Shown: positions 36,086-45,418 of the stretch, in pieces | How positions within the stretch are numbered: position 1 is the stretch's first letter | Layout of the letters: each line of letters begins with the position of its first letter | Origin: Bacteroidota bacterium | GTDB taxonomy: Bacteria > Bacteroidota > Bacteroidia > UBA7662 > CANHCV01 | Assembly: GCA_947501265.1 (NCBI GenBank) | Contig: CANMVY010000001.1 | Span: 124,001-188,000, forward strand | Direction: 5' to 3' | DNA length: 64,000 nt | The notes under the pieces: model-generated | Databases searched by the model: none | What the model was told of the DNA's origin: nothing | The model's input: only the letters and a program-made list of their open reading frames with translations | Translations under genes and position numbers: made by a program

Positions 36086-38307
36086 TACATGGATACATTG
36101 AGTTGAAGATGAAAGCTGCGGGGTTGGCCAATGTTCCCAGGAATAAACAAGTATTCTTCATTCAACAGGTTTTTCACTAGGACTCCCAACGAATATTGTT
36201 TGCTTAATTTGCGAAACAAACGTACATCTATCACCAAATCTCCTCCAGGTTTTTCATCCCGAAACTTCTTTACATCCGGAATATTCTGCAAAAAAACATC
36301 GTCGATGCGAAGCATGAAACTGTTGTACCGAATGTTCGTTCCAACGTCCCATTTCCCAAGGGTTAGATTCACATCTCCTCGGAACAAATGACGGTAACGG
36401 TACTTCAACCATTTGACTTCCGGTGGATCTCCCAAAACAGGGAAATATCCCAAATTGCGTGGGTTCATGTAGGTGTAACCGGGTTGTAGCGAAAGAACGT
36501 TATTTCCCCATTTTTGCTGAACTCCGGCGGTAACTTCAACTCCAGTAATTCGGGAATCGGCCGTTAAATTCTTGGAGGTAAATCCCAATTCTCCATTGGC
36601 CGGATTGGTCCAAGGAGTAAACTCCATCAAGTTTTTGTACGAAGTTCGGAAACCGGCCACATCTACAAATCCTTGCCAATTTTTCCATTTGAACAATTGA
36701 CGCACGCCCAACTCTAACGACGTTCCGCGTTCTGGATTCAAATCGGGATTGGAGAAAACCACGATCGCACCGGCTCGGGTATTGGCGTACCGTTCCGCCA
36801 CCGAAGCCGTGCGGAATCCTTGTCCCGCCGAAGCTCTGAACGTGGTAGCAGGATTCAACTGATAACTCACCCCGCCCCGGAATATGGGGAAAACATTCGG
36901 CTTCTGATCTTCAATTTGAAAATATTCCAATCGGCCACCCACCGAAGCATTCCACTTCCCACTGGTTTGATCCAACTGACCATAAACTGCATAATTATTG
37001 GAGGTTCTATTGCCGTACATGACCTCGCTTCGTACAGCATTATGGATGTACACCGAGCCCAAATTCAACGCGCCATCATCAAACTTAAAAAACTTCTTTT
37101 GCTTTTTAAAATTGTATTCGCTGTACATCACCGAGCTGGTGGATCGGTAGAGAACGTTATCGCTCAAATTAGCGGTGGAGTACCAGCGATTTCGGAAGGT
37201 GTGTGTGGTGGTATTGTTTTGATAAAAAATGAGGTAAGGATCGGCATTCATTCGACGAAGGGACTGCAAAGAAGCCGTGCCCGAGGCGGTAAAATAAGAA
37301 GAATCGTAGTTCTGCCAAAAAATATAATTCCCCGAGGAATCGATCGAGCCATTCAGATTAATTCCGGCCACCCATCGATCGTTGATGGTGTACCTCAAAT
37401 TGGAATTCAATCGGATTCGTTTCGTGAAATCAAAATCGCGATAGCCTGGCAAACGAACGGCATTTCCACCAACCACCGCACTCAGTTTGCCAAATTTCTT
37501 TCCTGCCGAAAAGTTGATCCCCGAATTGGGTTGATAAAATTGGGATGGAAGAGGATGCTCACTCCGCTGGTCATACATCGAAACGAAGGTCGTTGCTTTA
37601 AAAAAACCTTTCTTCGACTCGGGGAATCGGGTTAAAATATTGATCACCCCGCCCAAGGCCGATGAACCGTACATGGCCGAAGATGCTCCTTTGATCACCT
37701 CAATTTGAGCTGCGTTTTCGATCGGCAAATAATCCCAAGAAACCGAACCGGCATCGGCGCTTAACATCGGCAAACCGTCCAACAAAATCATCACGCGTTG
37801 TCCGGCACCGTAACTGAAACCCGCATTGCCGCGAATGTTCGCTTGGGTTCCAACGATGGAAACCCCCGACATGCGGTTGATGGCATCGTCGCCCGTTACG
37901 GAATTGTTTCGGGTCAATTCCGTTGGTTTCATCACCATGGTGGAAATGGTTACACGCTCCAATTGTTGCTGAAACCTTCCGGTAGAAATGGTAACTCCCG
38001 ACTCTTCGTTGGCCTTTTTGATCAAAACCAAAGCCACAAATTTTGGATGAAGCGATTGGAGTGAATCAAACCGCAAGCTCATTGTTTCGTATCCCAAACA
38101 AGAAATTTGCAACTGAGCTGATGAAGGCAAAGAAATCGAGATTCGACCATCTGCATTGCTTATTCCACCGATGCTTGTACCCAATGCAGAAACCGATGCG
38201 CTTCCAACAGGAAGCCCCAATTCATCTTTTAAAATAATGGTGTAGGGATTCTGAGCGTTAACCGCTCCAACTACTCCAAAAAGCAAAACCAATAACCAAG
38301 TTTTCAT
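36085..38307 (-). CDS. TonB-dependent outer-membrane receptor with carboxypeptidase-like N-terminal domain
   Basis: A 740-residue receptor: signal peptide MKTWLLVLLFGVVGAVNAQ, a CarboxypepD_reg-like beta-sandwich (about 22-105: YTIILKDELGLPVGSASVSALGTSIGG), a plug (DAINRMSGVSIVGTQANIRGNAGFSYGAGQRVMILLDGLPML) and a 22-strand type barrel ending SFHLQLNVSM. The family imports siderophores, haem, cobalamin or other large ligands with TonB energy. The frame extends two codons to a TTG at 38313; ATG at 38307 is preferred. It is the first gene of the receptor pair; no TonB, ABC or regulatory gene is adjacent to identify a ligand. Confidence 0.94.
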   Translation of the reverse strand: MKTWLLVLLFGVVGAVNAQNPYTIILKDELGLPVGSASVSALGTSIGGISNADGRISISLPSSAQLQISCLGYETMSLRFDSLQSLHPKFVALVLIKKANEESGVTISTGRFQQQLERVTISTMVMKPTELTRNNSVTGDDAINRMSGVSIVGTQANIRGNAGFSYGAGQRVMILLDGLPMLSADAGSVSWDYLPIENAAQIEVIKGASSAMYGSSALGGVINILTRFPESKKGFFKATTFVSMYDQRSEHPLPSQFYQPNSGINFSAGKKFGKLSAVVGGNAVRLPGYRDFDFTKRIRLNSNLRYTINDRWVAGINLNGSIDSSGNYIFWQNYDSSYFTASGTASLQSLRRMNADPYLIFYQNNTTTHTFRNRWYSTANLSDNVLYRSTSSVMYSEYNFKKQKKFFKFDDGALNLGSVYIHNAVRSEVMYGNRTSNNYAVYGQLDQTSGKWNASVGGRLEYFQIEDQKPNVFPIFRGGVSYQLNPATTFRASAGQGFRTASVAERYANTRAGAIVVFSNPDLNPERGTSLELGVRQLFKWKNWQGFVDVAGFRTSYKNLMEFTPWTNPANGELGFTSKNLTADSRITGVEVTAGVQQKWGNNVLSLQPGYTYMNPRNLGYFPVLGDPPEVKWLKYRYRHLFRGDVNLTLGKWDVGTNIRYNSFMLRIDDVFLQNIPDVKKFRDEKPGGDLVIDVRLFRKLSKQYSLGVLVKNLLNEEYLFIPGNIGQPRSFHLQLNVSM

Positions 38308-38403
38308 ACCCAAAATTTCTATGCTTAGAATCTTTAAAAAATAAATATACGGAGCGAATGAAAATTCAAAAACATCTTGAAAACATTGTCGACAACTTTT
38401 GTC

Positions 38404-38433
38404 ATAAAAAAAGCCCCGAATTTCTTCGGAGCT
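38404..38433 (-). terminator. Intrinsic terminator of the T9SS OB-domain gene
   Basis: On the minus strand AGCUCCGAA-GAAA-UUCGGGGCU pairs with one U-G wobble (38412-38433) and is followed by seven T. It lies 22 nt after the stop at 38455. Confidence 0.85.
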
Positions 38434-38454
38434 TTCATCATCAAAGGAGAAAAA

Positions 38455-40539
38455 TTACTTCACCAACATTTTTTGGGTTGAAACTCGACCGTTGTTTTCC
38501 CAACGAACCAAGTACAATCCGGCTTGAAGATTCGCGTTGATTTCTTGTACCGCATTGGCTACAACCATTTTGGACACCAATACTTTTCCTTGCAAATCGC
38601 AAATGGAAAGGGTTCCCATTCCTAAACCATCCACCTGAAGGGTGAAAGAACCGTTGTTGGGATTAGGATAAATACTCAATTTAGAATCTGCTGTTTTGAT
38701 TTGAACGGCATTCGGAGTAACAAATCCGAAAATATCGGAACGATTGCGTGGCATCAATTTCCAGTTACCGAATCCAAAGGTGAAAATCCCTTGAACGTAA
38801 GCCAAATTCTGACCCAAGCTCACTGAATCGGTATTGAAATTGGCAGGAATATCGTTCGATACGTCGTCGATGCGCAAACCGGTGGTTGAAGGAATCGACT
38901 TCGCAACCAAAAACTCTCCAAAATTCGCTGGAGAATCTGGATTTTCAGAAGCAACGATCACGTTGTTTACACCCATCAACATGCCTTCGAATTGTTCCAA
39001 ATAGGCATTATTACGATTAACAACCGAATCAATGACCATTGGCAAAGCTGCTGGCAAACGATTTCCCCGAGAAACAATGGTGAAGGTTGGAGAATCCAAA
39101 GAGGTAACACCGTTGGTTTCCAAAATGCGAGCAGCAGTGATCAAAACGCTGTCTCCACGTTGAGCATTGTCGATCAAACCGCGACCAGCAAAAATTCCAG
39201 CATTAGGAGCAGAACCTTCCTGAAGAGCAACCAAACCCAAATCGTTATTCGCGGTAGTAGAAGTTACCACAGCGCGAATGCCCATGTTGGAAGAGATGTA
39301 TTTCCCAGCAAAAATGCTATTTCCGTTAGGCAATGCATTGGTTTGAATAAATGAAATGGAATTAACACCCGCATCGCGAACCAAATAATAACTGTTGGTT
39401 GCCAACGTATCTGGAGAGTTCGTTACACTACCGCCATTATCCGTTGCACGGATGTAAAAACTCACTTTTGCTCCATTTGCTTGTGCAGGAACCGTAGCGG
39501 TCCACAAACCAGCATTCAATGCCATGGGAACAGAAGTAAAAGTAAGAGGAGCGGCACCTGTGGCATAAAACAACGTAGCTGATGCTACGGTACCATCAAT
39601 ATCAGAAATATTGGCCGAAATCGTTACCGATTGGGAAGAGGTTGGAACAACTGGATTAACAGTTGGCACGGCAACGAAGGGAGGAGAAGCCAATAGAGGG
39701 CCTAGATCTGAAATGTCCAACGGAGCCAATTGATAATTGGGAACACCACTTAAAATGGTTTCAACGATGGTACCGCGTACATAGGCATAAACTTTTCCTT
39801 GTTGAACAAATACAGGAGCATTCGGATTTGGAGGTGTACTTGCGGAAGATGAAATATTTGCAGCTCCACGGAAGAAAGAACTCAAATCACGAATTTTAAT
39901 TTTGTTACCTTGAGCATCTTGAATGCTCCAATCGATACGTGTTCCACCCGAAAACGTTGATACATCGGTAATGGTTACGTTGTTGAACTGAACGTACATG
40001 CCTTCGTATTGCTCACCGGTTGGATACTGAATGCGATTATTTCCAATGGAATCTCGGCGCATGAATTGATCAATCCCTAAAGCGCGAGCTGGACGTGGTG
40101 TAGCAAATCCTAAAACACGAGTCGCAACCGTAGGAACTAAATTGATTTGCGTTTCACCCGTAATGGTATTTCCAAAATCGTCAACCACACCTTGAACTTC
40201 TACAAAGTTTCCAGGAACCATGTTATCGAAGAAACGAGTGGTCGTAGAATCGGCAACCGCTGCCAAACGAACGTTCAAACCTTTCCAAGTTCCTGCCGCC
40301 GTATCTTCAATGAAGGTAGCTTTCCATGCGCCGCCAGATGCGAGCATGTGGTTACGTGGATTAAAACGAACCACACCTTGAACCTTCACGGTATCACCAA
40401 TGCGCTTGGATTTAGACCAACCGTTCAACAAAGAATCGGGACGAATGTACTGAACCGAATCGATCGGAAGCTGGTACACTTGAGCTTGTAATCCGCTGTA
40501 AATCACAACAGCAAGAACAACCAAAAGAAGTTTTTTCAT
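38455..40539 (-). CDS. T9SS type A sorting-domain protein with OB-like and Ig-like domains
   Basis: A 694-residue secreted protein: signal peptide MKKLLLVVLAVVIYSGLQAQ. Two OB-fold-like regions (GDTVKVQGVVRFNPRNHML and FVEVQGVVDDFGNTITGETQI; later QGKVYAYVRGTIVETILSG) resemble domains often found beside secreted nucleases. An Ig-like segment follows (VTISANISDIDGTVASATLFYATG). The C-terminal T9SS sorting domain reads LSIYPNPNNGSFTLQV, ISICDLQGKVLV-like and ends STQKMLVK. No nuclease catalytic motif is visible. The longer open frame to 40797 runs through its promoter and the end of the next gene, so the ATG at 40539 with a signal peptide is chosen. Confidence 0.9.
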   Translation of the reverse strand: MKKLLLVVLAVVIYSGLQAQVYQLPIDSVQYIRPDSLLNGWSKSKRIGDTVKVQGVVRFNPRNHMLASGGAWKATFIEDTAAGTWKGLNVRLAAVADSTTTRFFDNMVPGNFVEVQGVVDDFGNTITGETQINLVPTVATRVLGFATPRPARALGIDQFMRRDSIGNNRIQYPTGEQYEGMYVQFNNVTITDVSTFSGGTRIDWSIQDAQGNKIKIRDLSSFFRGAANISSSASTPPNPNAPVFVQQGKVYAYVRGTIVETILSGVPNYQLAPLDISDLGPLLASPPFVAVPTVNPVVPTSSQSVTISANISDIDGTVASATLFYATGAAPLTFTSVPMALNAGLWTATVPAQANGAKVSFYIRATDNGGSVTNSPDTLATNSYYLVRDAGVNSISFIQTNALPNGNSIFAGKYISSNMGIRAVVTSTTANNDLGLVALQEGSAPNAGIFAGRGLIDNAQRGDSVLITAARILETNGVTSLDSPTFTIVSRGNRLPAALPMVIDSVVNRNNAYLEQFEGMLMGVNNVIVASENPDSPANFGEFLVAKSIPSTTGLRIDDVSNDIPANFNTDSVSLGQNLAYVQGIFTFGFGNWKLMPRNRSDIFGFVTPNAVQIKTADSKLSIYPNPNNGSFTLQVDGLGMGTLSICDLQGKVLVSKMVVANAVQEINANLQAGLYLVRWENNGRVSTQKMLVK

Positions 40540-40557
40540 AATTTTTTTAATTGGAAA

Positions 40558-40590
40558 CAAAGGTACTATTTTTCCGAATTGGAAAGCAAA
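40558..40590 (-). promoter_or_regulatory. Promoter of the T9SS OB-domain gene
   Basis: Minus strand: TTTG (40590-40587), 21-nt spacer, TACCTTTG (40565-40558), matching the Bacteroidota TTTG/TAnnTTTG promoter. The leader to the ATG at 40539 is about 14 nt. Confidence 0.75.
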
Positions 40591-40625
40591 CTTTCCAAGA
40601 AATTGAAAAAACCTTATTGGTAATT

Positions 40626-42668
40626 TTACTTCACGATGGCGAATTTGCCCGTTTGAATCTTTCCTGTTTTCAAATCTTTTACCGAAAACAAATACAAACC
40701 GGTAGCAATGACTTGTTTGCTGTCGCTTAAAATGTCCCAAGCGTGCTCGCCTTCGGGCATAACGGTTTGGGTTGCAGCACCAAACTCCTGGAACCATTCG
40801 GCATTAGATCCATTCAGAGCAACCGACGCATCGTGGTTTAAAGTGGCTACAATTTCTCCAGCTAGCGTATAAATCCGAATTTGGGCTTTGGCAGGCAAAT
40901 TGTAAAAGTTAATTTTTCGGGAGCGGGACGATTGCCCATCCCAAGCTGCACTCACCACGTACGGATTAGGATAAACACCTACCTTTAAATCGGTCGAATT
41001 CGCTGGAGTTCCAACAAACGTTCGCACCGCATTGGAAATCAATGAGCTTTCCAAGGGTGGTAATTTCAGCTGCACATCTCCTTCATCAAAAGCCGTTAAC
41101 AAAAACAAATACTGCCAACCGTTCAACAAATTTTCGGCATCGTACCGGTACAAATACGTGTTGGTATCGCCTTCAAACTTCACCGGTTGATCCAGCTTAA
41201 TCGCCGAAAATCCGTTGTTGAACCCAATCGAATTTCCGGGTTTGTCCCAAGAGGCTACCAATTCTGCTTTGGCCAATAAATCAAGGGAAAACTCATCCCC
41301 GGGTTTTGTTTTGTACAAACGAAATCCTTCAAAATCTTTCTTCTTGGTGATGGGGTCGATGCTATTCTCCGAGTTTCCCGTCCAATAAATTCGAACACGG
41401 TTGGCTTCCGGCATCACTTTTACTTTGGGCGTCAATGGAGGTTCGGGGAGAATGAATCGGTCCAAGATTCCATCGAAATCCAAATCTTCACCCGGATCCA
41501 AAACTCCATTTTCGTTGGTATCTTCTCCCAAATAGGTGCGCTTGGCCCAACCTAAATTTTCCCGCAATTTGGTTCTCGCCAAAACTGTATTCTTGTTTCC
41601 AGGAATCGAATTATCCTCCACCATTTTGGCCGCTACAAAGGCAATCGTAAACGTTACTGTTTCGCCCGGATCAATGCTTACCCACGGACCAGTAGAAATC
41701 AGTTGAACCCTATTTCCGGGCGCCACCAACGTAGGGTCATTGAAATTCCCGATGGTTTTCATCCGATCGTACCGAAGCACATCGTTGGTAGGAGCTTGGG
41801 TGTTGTATACCCAATACTGGGGCACCACTTGCGGACTCGGAAAGCCTTGATTTACGAAAGTGGTAGAATTGTTGGGATGGAAAAATTTATTTCTCCAACT
41901 TCCGCCCAAAAACTGAATGGCACCGTAACTGTTGGTAAATCCCACATCACCGTTGATGTCGTAGGCGTAAACCGCTTTCAAAGAATCTTCATAACCCACC
42001 GAACCTTTGGAGAAAAATGCGGCACCACGATCGGTCGAAACGTTCACGTTACGAACCACCAAATCACTCCAAAATCCCAAATAAACCGAATCCCAACGAA
42101 AACCGCTGTTGTTCTTGATGGTGTAATTCGCCAAAACGAAGAAATCGGCATAGGCAAAATTCCACGCATACGTTTCCAATCGAACATCGGCGTTCAATGG
42201 CAAGGTATGATCTTGAATGGGCGTTTGCGTACCGGGAACAACGGTGTAAGCGTCGGTAAAATGAAGCAAGTAATCCTGATGGGAAATGGCAGCGGTAGAA
42301 AAATAATTGGAGTTGGTTAAGGATGAACGGGTGGTAACGTTCGTGCCAATTTTGTTAGAGAACTCAAACCCACCCTTTCCGGTGGCATACCCGGAGGCAT
42401 CGTCCAACGAAGCCGTTGAAACGGCGATGTTTCCATTCACCTGAGCCCCAATCCAAAGTCCGCCTTCGAACAAATGTTCGATTCCGGAGTTGATGGGATA
42501 TTCCATGCTGGGAGGGCCCTGAGGATTATTTCGAACATTGGGCAAACCGATGGTGCCGGCATTTGTAACATTCAAACCCATGTTTCCAACTTGAACCGTT
42601 TGCTGCGAAAATTGAGCACTTGCATGAAAGCCCAAAAGACAGCCCATCAACCAACCTAACTTCTTCAT
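40626..42668 (-). CDS. Exported T9SS-type C-terminal domain protein
   Basis: A 680-residue protein: signal peptide MKKLGWLMGCLLGFHASAQ, a long beta-rich part with GIEHLFEGGLWIGAQVNG at the start, an EF-hand-like calcium stretch GEDTNENGVLDPGEDLDFDG (about 380-400), a fibronectin-III-like segment (RVRIYWTGNSENSIDP) and a C-terminal sorting-like domain (KVGVYPNPYVVSAAWDG, IRIYTLAGEIVATL, GLYLFSVKDLKTGK, KFAIVK). I know this architecture only as uncharacterised Bacteroidota exported proteins. It overlaps the redoxin gene stop by one base (TAATG), so it is translationally coupled to it. Confidence 0.85.
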   Translation of the reverse strand: MKKLGWLMGCLLGFHASAQFSQQTVQVGNMGLNVTNAGTIGLPNVRNNPQGPPSMEYPINSGIEHLFEGGLWIGAQVNGNIAVSTASLDDASGYATGKGGFEFSNKIGTNVTTRSSLTNSNYFSTAAISHQDYLLHFTDAYTVVPGTQTPIQDHTLPLNADVRLETYAWNFAYADFFVLANYTIKNNSGFRWDSVYLGFWSDLVVRNVNVSTDRGAAFFSKGSVGYEDSLKAVYAYDINGDVGFTNSYGAIQFLGGSWRNKFFHPNNSTTFVNQGFPSPQVVPQYWVYNTQAPTNDVLRYDRMKTIGNFNDPTLVAPGNRVQLISTGPWVSIDPGETVTFTIAFVAAKMVEDNSIPGNKNTVLARTKLRENLGWAKRTYLGEDTNENGVLDPGEDLDFDGILDRFILPEPPLTPKVKVMPEANRVRIYWTGNSENSIDPITKKKDFEGFRLYKTKPGDEFSLDLLAKAELVASWDKPGNSIGFNNGFSAIKLDQPVKFEGDTNTYLYRYDAENLLNGWQYLFLLTAFDEGDVQLKLPPLESSLISNAVRTFVGTPANSTDLKVGVYPNPYVVSAAWDGQSSRSRKINFYNLPAKAQIRIYTLAGEIVATLNHDASVALNGSNAEWFQEFGAATQTVMPEGEHAWDILSDSKQVIATGLYLFSVKDLKTGKIQTGKFAIVK

Positions 42669-43231
42669 TAAAACTGCTTTTTGTGAGCGTGAACGGTTGA
42701 TAGAATATCTTCGAAATCTAACTCCGTTTCAAAAGTTTGCAACAACTGGTGATCCTCGTTGTAAACCATAACCAAAGGTACTTGCACAATCCCAAAATAA
42801 TTGAAGAAAAGTTGTTTGGGATCTTGGAAGAAATGCACGCCTTCCCTCCCCCAAAGTTTATGATCGGTAGCAAACTTTTTGATGGCATCTTGAGCCACCC
42901 GAGATACAAAAATGAACTCTGTATTCTTCAATTCATCCCTTCGCATGCTGATGGCTAAGGCTGTTTGTTGGCAATGGGCACAACCCGGATTGAAGTTCAT
43001 CACCCAAACCGATTTCCCTTTGGGAATATCCTTTCCCGTAAATGCAAGGGAATCCAAGGGAATAAAAAGAAAGTCAGGCAGTTGCTTTCCATCCTGAACC
43101 GGCAAGGCTTCGGGCGTGAGCGCCTCGTATTCAGCTTTTTGGGCAATCCCGTTGCGCTCACTCGGACCGCAAGAAAAAAGTACACTTAGAACGAAAAAAA
43201 AAGTGGAAAAGAAATGAATTTTTGATTTCAT
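42668..43231 (-). CDS. Redoxin/thioredoxin-fold lipoprotein
   Basis: A 187-residue lipoprotein with signal MKSKIHFFSTFFFVLSVLFSC. The thioredoxin-like fold shows VWVMNFNPGCAHCQQTALAI with a CxxC (CAHC) active site and the cis-proline strand GIVQVPLVMVYNEDHQL. Such AhpC/TSA- or TlpA-like proteins handle thiol redox in the periplasm. It is the first gene ahead of the exported 680-residue protein and is divergent from a second thioredoxin-domain protein, so a shared oxidative-folding role is plausible. Confidence 0.88.
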   Translation of the reverse strand: MKSKIHFFSTFFFVLSVLFSCGPSERNGIAQKAEYEALTPEALPVQDGKQLPDFLFIPLDSLAFTGKDIPKGKSVWVMNFNPGCAHCQQTALAISMRRDELKNTEFIFVSRVAQDAIKKFATDHKLWGREGVHFFQDPKQLFFNYFGIVQVPLVMVYNEDHQLLQTFETELDFEDILSTVHAHKKQF

Positions 43232-43247
43232 GCAACAAAGTTGGACT

Positions 43248-43255
43248 TATTTTTG
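43248..43255 (+). promoter_or_regulatory. Promoter -7 element of the thioredoxin-domain gene
   Basis: TATTTTTG (TAnnTTTG) lies 14-20 nt before the possible ATGs at 43269 and 43275. A TTTG at 43221-43224 could be the -33 element, with a slightly long 23-nt spacer. Confidence 0.6.
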
Positions 43256-43274
43256 TCAATCCACAAATATGATT

Positions 43275-44858
43275 ATGAAAAAAGTTCTGATTTTTGCGTT
43301 TGCTCTGCTTTCCCACTTCGGGTTGATGGCCCAAACCAAACCCCTTAATAAAAAATCCGCTTCTTCTAATTCCATTAAAAAGTCAGCCCCCAAAGCCCAA
43401 CCGAAAACAACTCCTGCTGCACCTAAAATTTCAACTGCCCCTTCAGGGAAAGAGGAATACGATATCACCGTTGCGGTAAAAGGACTTGAAAAAGGAAAAA
43501 ATGCCTACTTAGGCTACTATTTTGGCGATAAGCAATATTTGATCGATACTGTACAAGTTCAAGAAAACGGAGTTGTTCGTTTCAATCGTGCGAAAAAACT
43601 ACCCGGTGGGATGTACTTGTTCGTTACGCACGACATCCAATATTTTGAATTCATCATCGATTCGGTTCAAAAATTTACCTTGAAAACCGACACTTCATTG
43701 GGTATGGTTGGAAACATGCAAGTCATTGGAAGTGTTGATAATGAACGCTTCTTTTCTTATCTCAAATCCATGGAGCTATTCCGAAAAGATGCAGAAGAGT
43801 TAAAAGCTAAAGTGGAACAAGGGAAGGGAAAAGAAAAAGAAACGGCTCAAAAACAATTGGAAGATTTAGATTCAAAAATAAAATCTTACCAAAAGAACTT
43901 TAAAGCGGCACGCCCCGGTGAACTTTTCGTAAAAATGCTCAACGGAAACGAAGACGTTGATATGTCGGGTTTTCCCATCAAGGCCGATGGCAGTTACGAC
44001 ACCGTTGCCCAATTTTATTACTACAAAACCCATTTTTGGGACAAGCTTGATTTTCGGGACGAGCGTTTGTTGTACACTCCGGTTTACCACAAAAAAATGT
44101 CGCGTTACTTTGAGGATTTGGTTTTCCAAACTCCCGATTCCATCATCCCAGAAACGGATTGGTTCATTGGAGAAATTAGTGCGCTTCCCGATCTTTTTAA
44201 ATATACCGTTCATTTTTTGACCAACAAATACGAGAAATCGGAGATCATGGGAATGGATCGGGTATTTGTTCACCTCGGTAAAAAATTCTACTTAACCGGT
44301 CGAGCAACCTGGATGTCTGAAACTGACATGGCCAAATTCAAAGATCGCATTACCACGTTGGAGTACAACCTCATTGGAATCAACGGAATGGAATTGAACC
44401 TGCCCGATAGCTCTGAAAAACTACGCTCTTTGTACGCGGTGAAGGCGCCTATTACCATTTTGGTTTTTTGGAACCCCGATTGCGGTCACTGCCAGAAAGA
44501 AATTCCGATGCTGTATAAACTTTGGAACGGAATCAAAGACAATGGCGTGGCGGTTTATTCGGTGAATACCGAGTTTGATAAAAACTTATGGACCAAGTTC
44601 ATTCGAGAAAAAGGTCTAAACGGTTGGACCAACGTTCACGATATCAAAGTGACTCATAACTTTAGAAAATGGTACGATGTTTACAGCACTCCAGTGGTGT
44701 ATTTGATGGATGCCGATAAAAAAATCTTAGCGAAAAGAATTGCTGCTGACCAAATTGAAGGTTACTTGAAAAATTACTACAGCAAAGAACTTAAAAAGAC
44801 TTGGAAAGATTCTGGAATCGACCCAAAAACTTTAAAAACTGAAGGAGGCGACCATTAA
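43275..44858 (+). CDS. TlpA-like thioredoxin-domain exported protein
   Basis: A 527-residue exported protein: signal peptide MKKVLIFAFALLSHFGLMAQ, a Lys/Pro/Ser-rich linker, a DUF4369-like beta domain (about 60-165: ITVAVKGLEKGKNAYLGYYFGDKQ), a helical middle of DUF5106 type (about 170-370) and a C-terminal thioredoxin fold with CGHC in FWNPDCGHCQKEIPML and a cis-Pro in YSTPVVYLMD. It is presumably a periplasmic disulfide reductase or oxidase. ATG 43269 two codons upstream is equally possible. A terminator follows at 44887. Confidence 0.9.
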   Translation: MKKVLIFAFALLSHFGLMAQTKPLNKKSASSNSIKKSAPKAQPKTTPAAPKISTAPSGKEEYDITVAVKGLEKGKNAYLGYYFGDKQYLIDTVQVQENGVVRFNRAKKLPGGMYLFVTHDIQYFEFIIDSVQKFTLKTDTSLGMVGNMQVIGSVDNERFFSYLKSMELFRKDAEELKAKVEQGKGKEKETAQKQLEDLDSKIKSYQKNFKAARPGELFVKMLNGNEDVDMSGFPIKADGSYDTVAQFYYYKTHFWDKLDFRDERLLYTPVYHKKMSRYFEDLVFQTPDSIIPETDWFIGEISALPDLFKYTVHFLTNKYEKSEIMGMDRVFVHLGKKFYLTGRATWMSETDMAKFKDRITTLEYNLIGINGMELNLPDSSEKLRSLYAVKAPITILVFWNPDCGHCQKEIPMLYKLWNGIKDNGVAVYSVNTEFDKNLWTKFIREKGLNGWTNVHDIKVTHNFRKWYDVYSTPVVYLMDADKKILAKRIAADQIEGYLKNYYSKELKKTWKDSGIDPKTLKTEGGDH

Positions 44859-44886
44859 TTCGGTTGTTTTTTCGGTAAAAAGAATC

Positions 44887-44918
44887 ATATCCCTGGAGAA
44901 ATTCGGGGATATTTTTTT
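44887..44918 (+). terminator. Intrinsic terminator of the TlpA-like gene
   Basis: Arms ATATCCC (44887-44893) and GGGATAT (44906-44912) with a 12-nt loop, followed by seven T. Confidence 0.8.
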
Positions 44919-44922
44919 GTGG

Positions 44923-45201
44923 ATGGTTCAATTTGAAGAAGTGAAGAAACCGGCATGGATTGAGGCCAGCTCCGAACAAGTTATTCATTACTTGGAAGAG
45001 CGGAAATGGGCGGAACGTGCTCAAATTATTCAGTCTACCGATCCGCCCATCATCGAATTCGGAAAATCCGATTGGCCGCCTTTGGAAAGCGTGGATGAAA
45101 TTTGGGAGTTGCTGCCTAAGGGGGAGATTTACGAAAATGAACACGGTCTTTTCACCAAAGACGAGCGGTTCATTTGGAAGAATTATGGGCGGCCCGAGTA
45201 G
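44923..45201 (+). CDS. Small conserved-looking protein of unknown function (92 aa)
   Basis: A 92-residue cytoplasmic protein, [19 protein letters not shown] and onwards, acidic and Trp-rich (six W), with no signal peptide. I recognise no family. The composition looks coding. The start is an ATG four bases after the T-run of the preceding terminator; a TTG two codons earlier is less likely. The last 32 nt overlap the antisense yidD 3' end. No other gene occupies 44859-45169. Confidence 0.55.
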   Translation: MVQFEEVKKPAWIEASSEQVIHYLEERKWAERAQIIQSTDPPIIEFGKSDWPPLESVDEIWELLPKGEIYENEHGLFTKDERFIWKNYGRPE

Positions 45202-45418
45202 GTACCGGATCATGGCCGCTTCCGCCTCGAGGGTGACAACGACCAATGCGTTTGGCGGCCAACCAAGAACCTCGAATGGGTCCCCAAATCTGAATGGCTT
45301 CTATGGCATACCGAGAACACGTAGGCGTGTAACGACACGCTGAAGGGAGAAAAGGTGAGATGGCGATTTGGTAAAATCGAATGAGGGCAATGAGGGGAAA
45401 CGAAAACAAGCGTTTCAT
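45170..45418 (-). CDS. yidD: Membrane protein insertion efficiency factor YidD
   Basis: An 82-residue protein with the whole family signature: [32 protein letters not shown], then [22 protein letters not shown]. It helps YidC-dependent insertion of inner-membrane proteins. It is the last gene of the seven-gene operon and overlaps clpS by 4 nt. It is normally found beside rnpA or yidC, so its place after clpS is a local variation. Confidence 0.95.
   Translation of the reverse strand: MKRLFSFPLIALIRFYQIAISPFLPSACRYTPTCSRYAIEAIQIWGPIRGSWLAAKRIGRCHPRGGSGHDPVPTRAAHNSSK

Noticed and set aside
36820-37635. A 271-codon plus-strand open frame opposite the TonB receptor
   Set aside because: It is antisense to the barrel region of a well-supported receptor, and no domain is recognisable.
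40540-40797. N-terminal extension of the T9SS OB-domain protein to 40797
   Set aside because: It runs through a good promoter and into the 3' end of the upstream gene; the ATG at 40539 starts a proper signal peptide.
41703-42320. A 205-codon plus-strand open frame
   Set aside because: Antisense shadow of the exported 680-residue protein.
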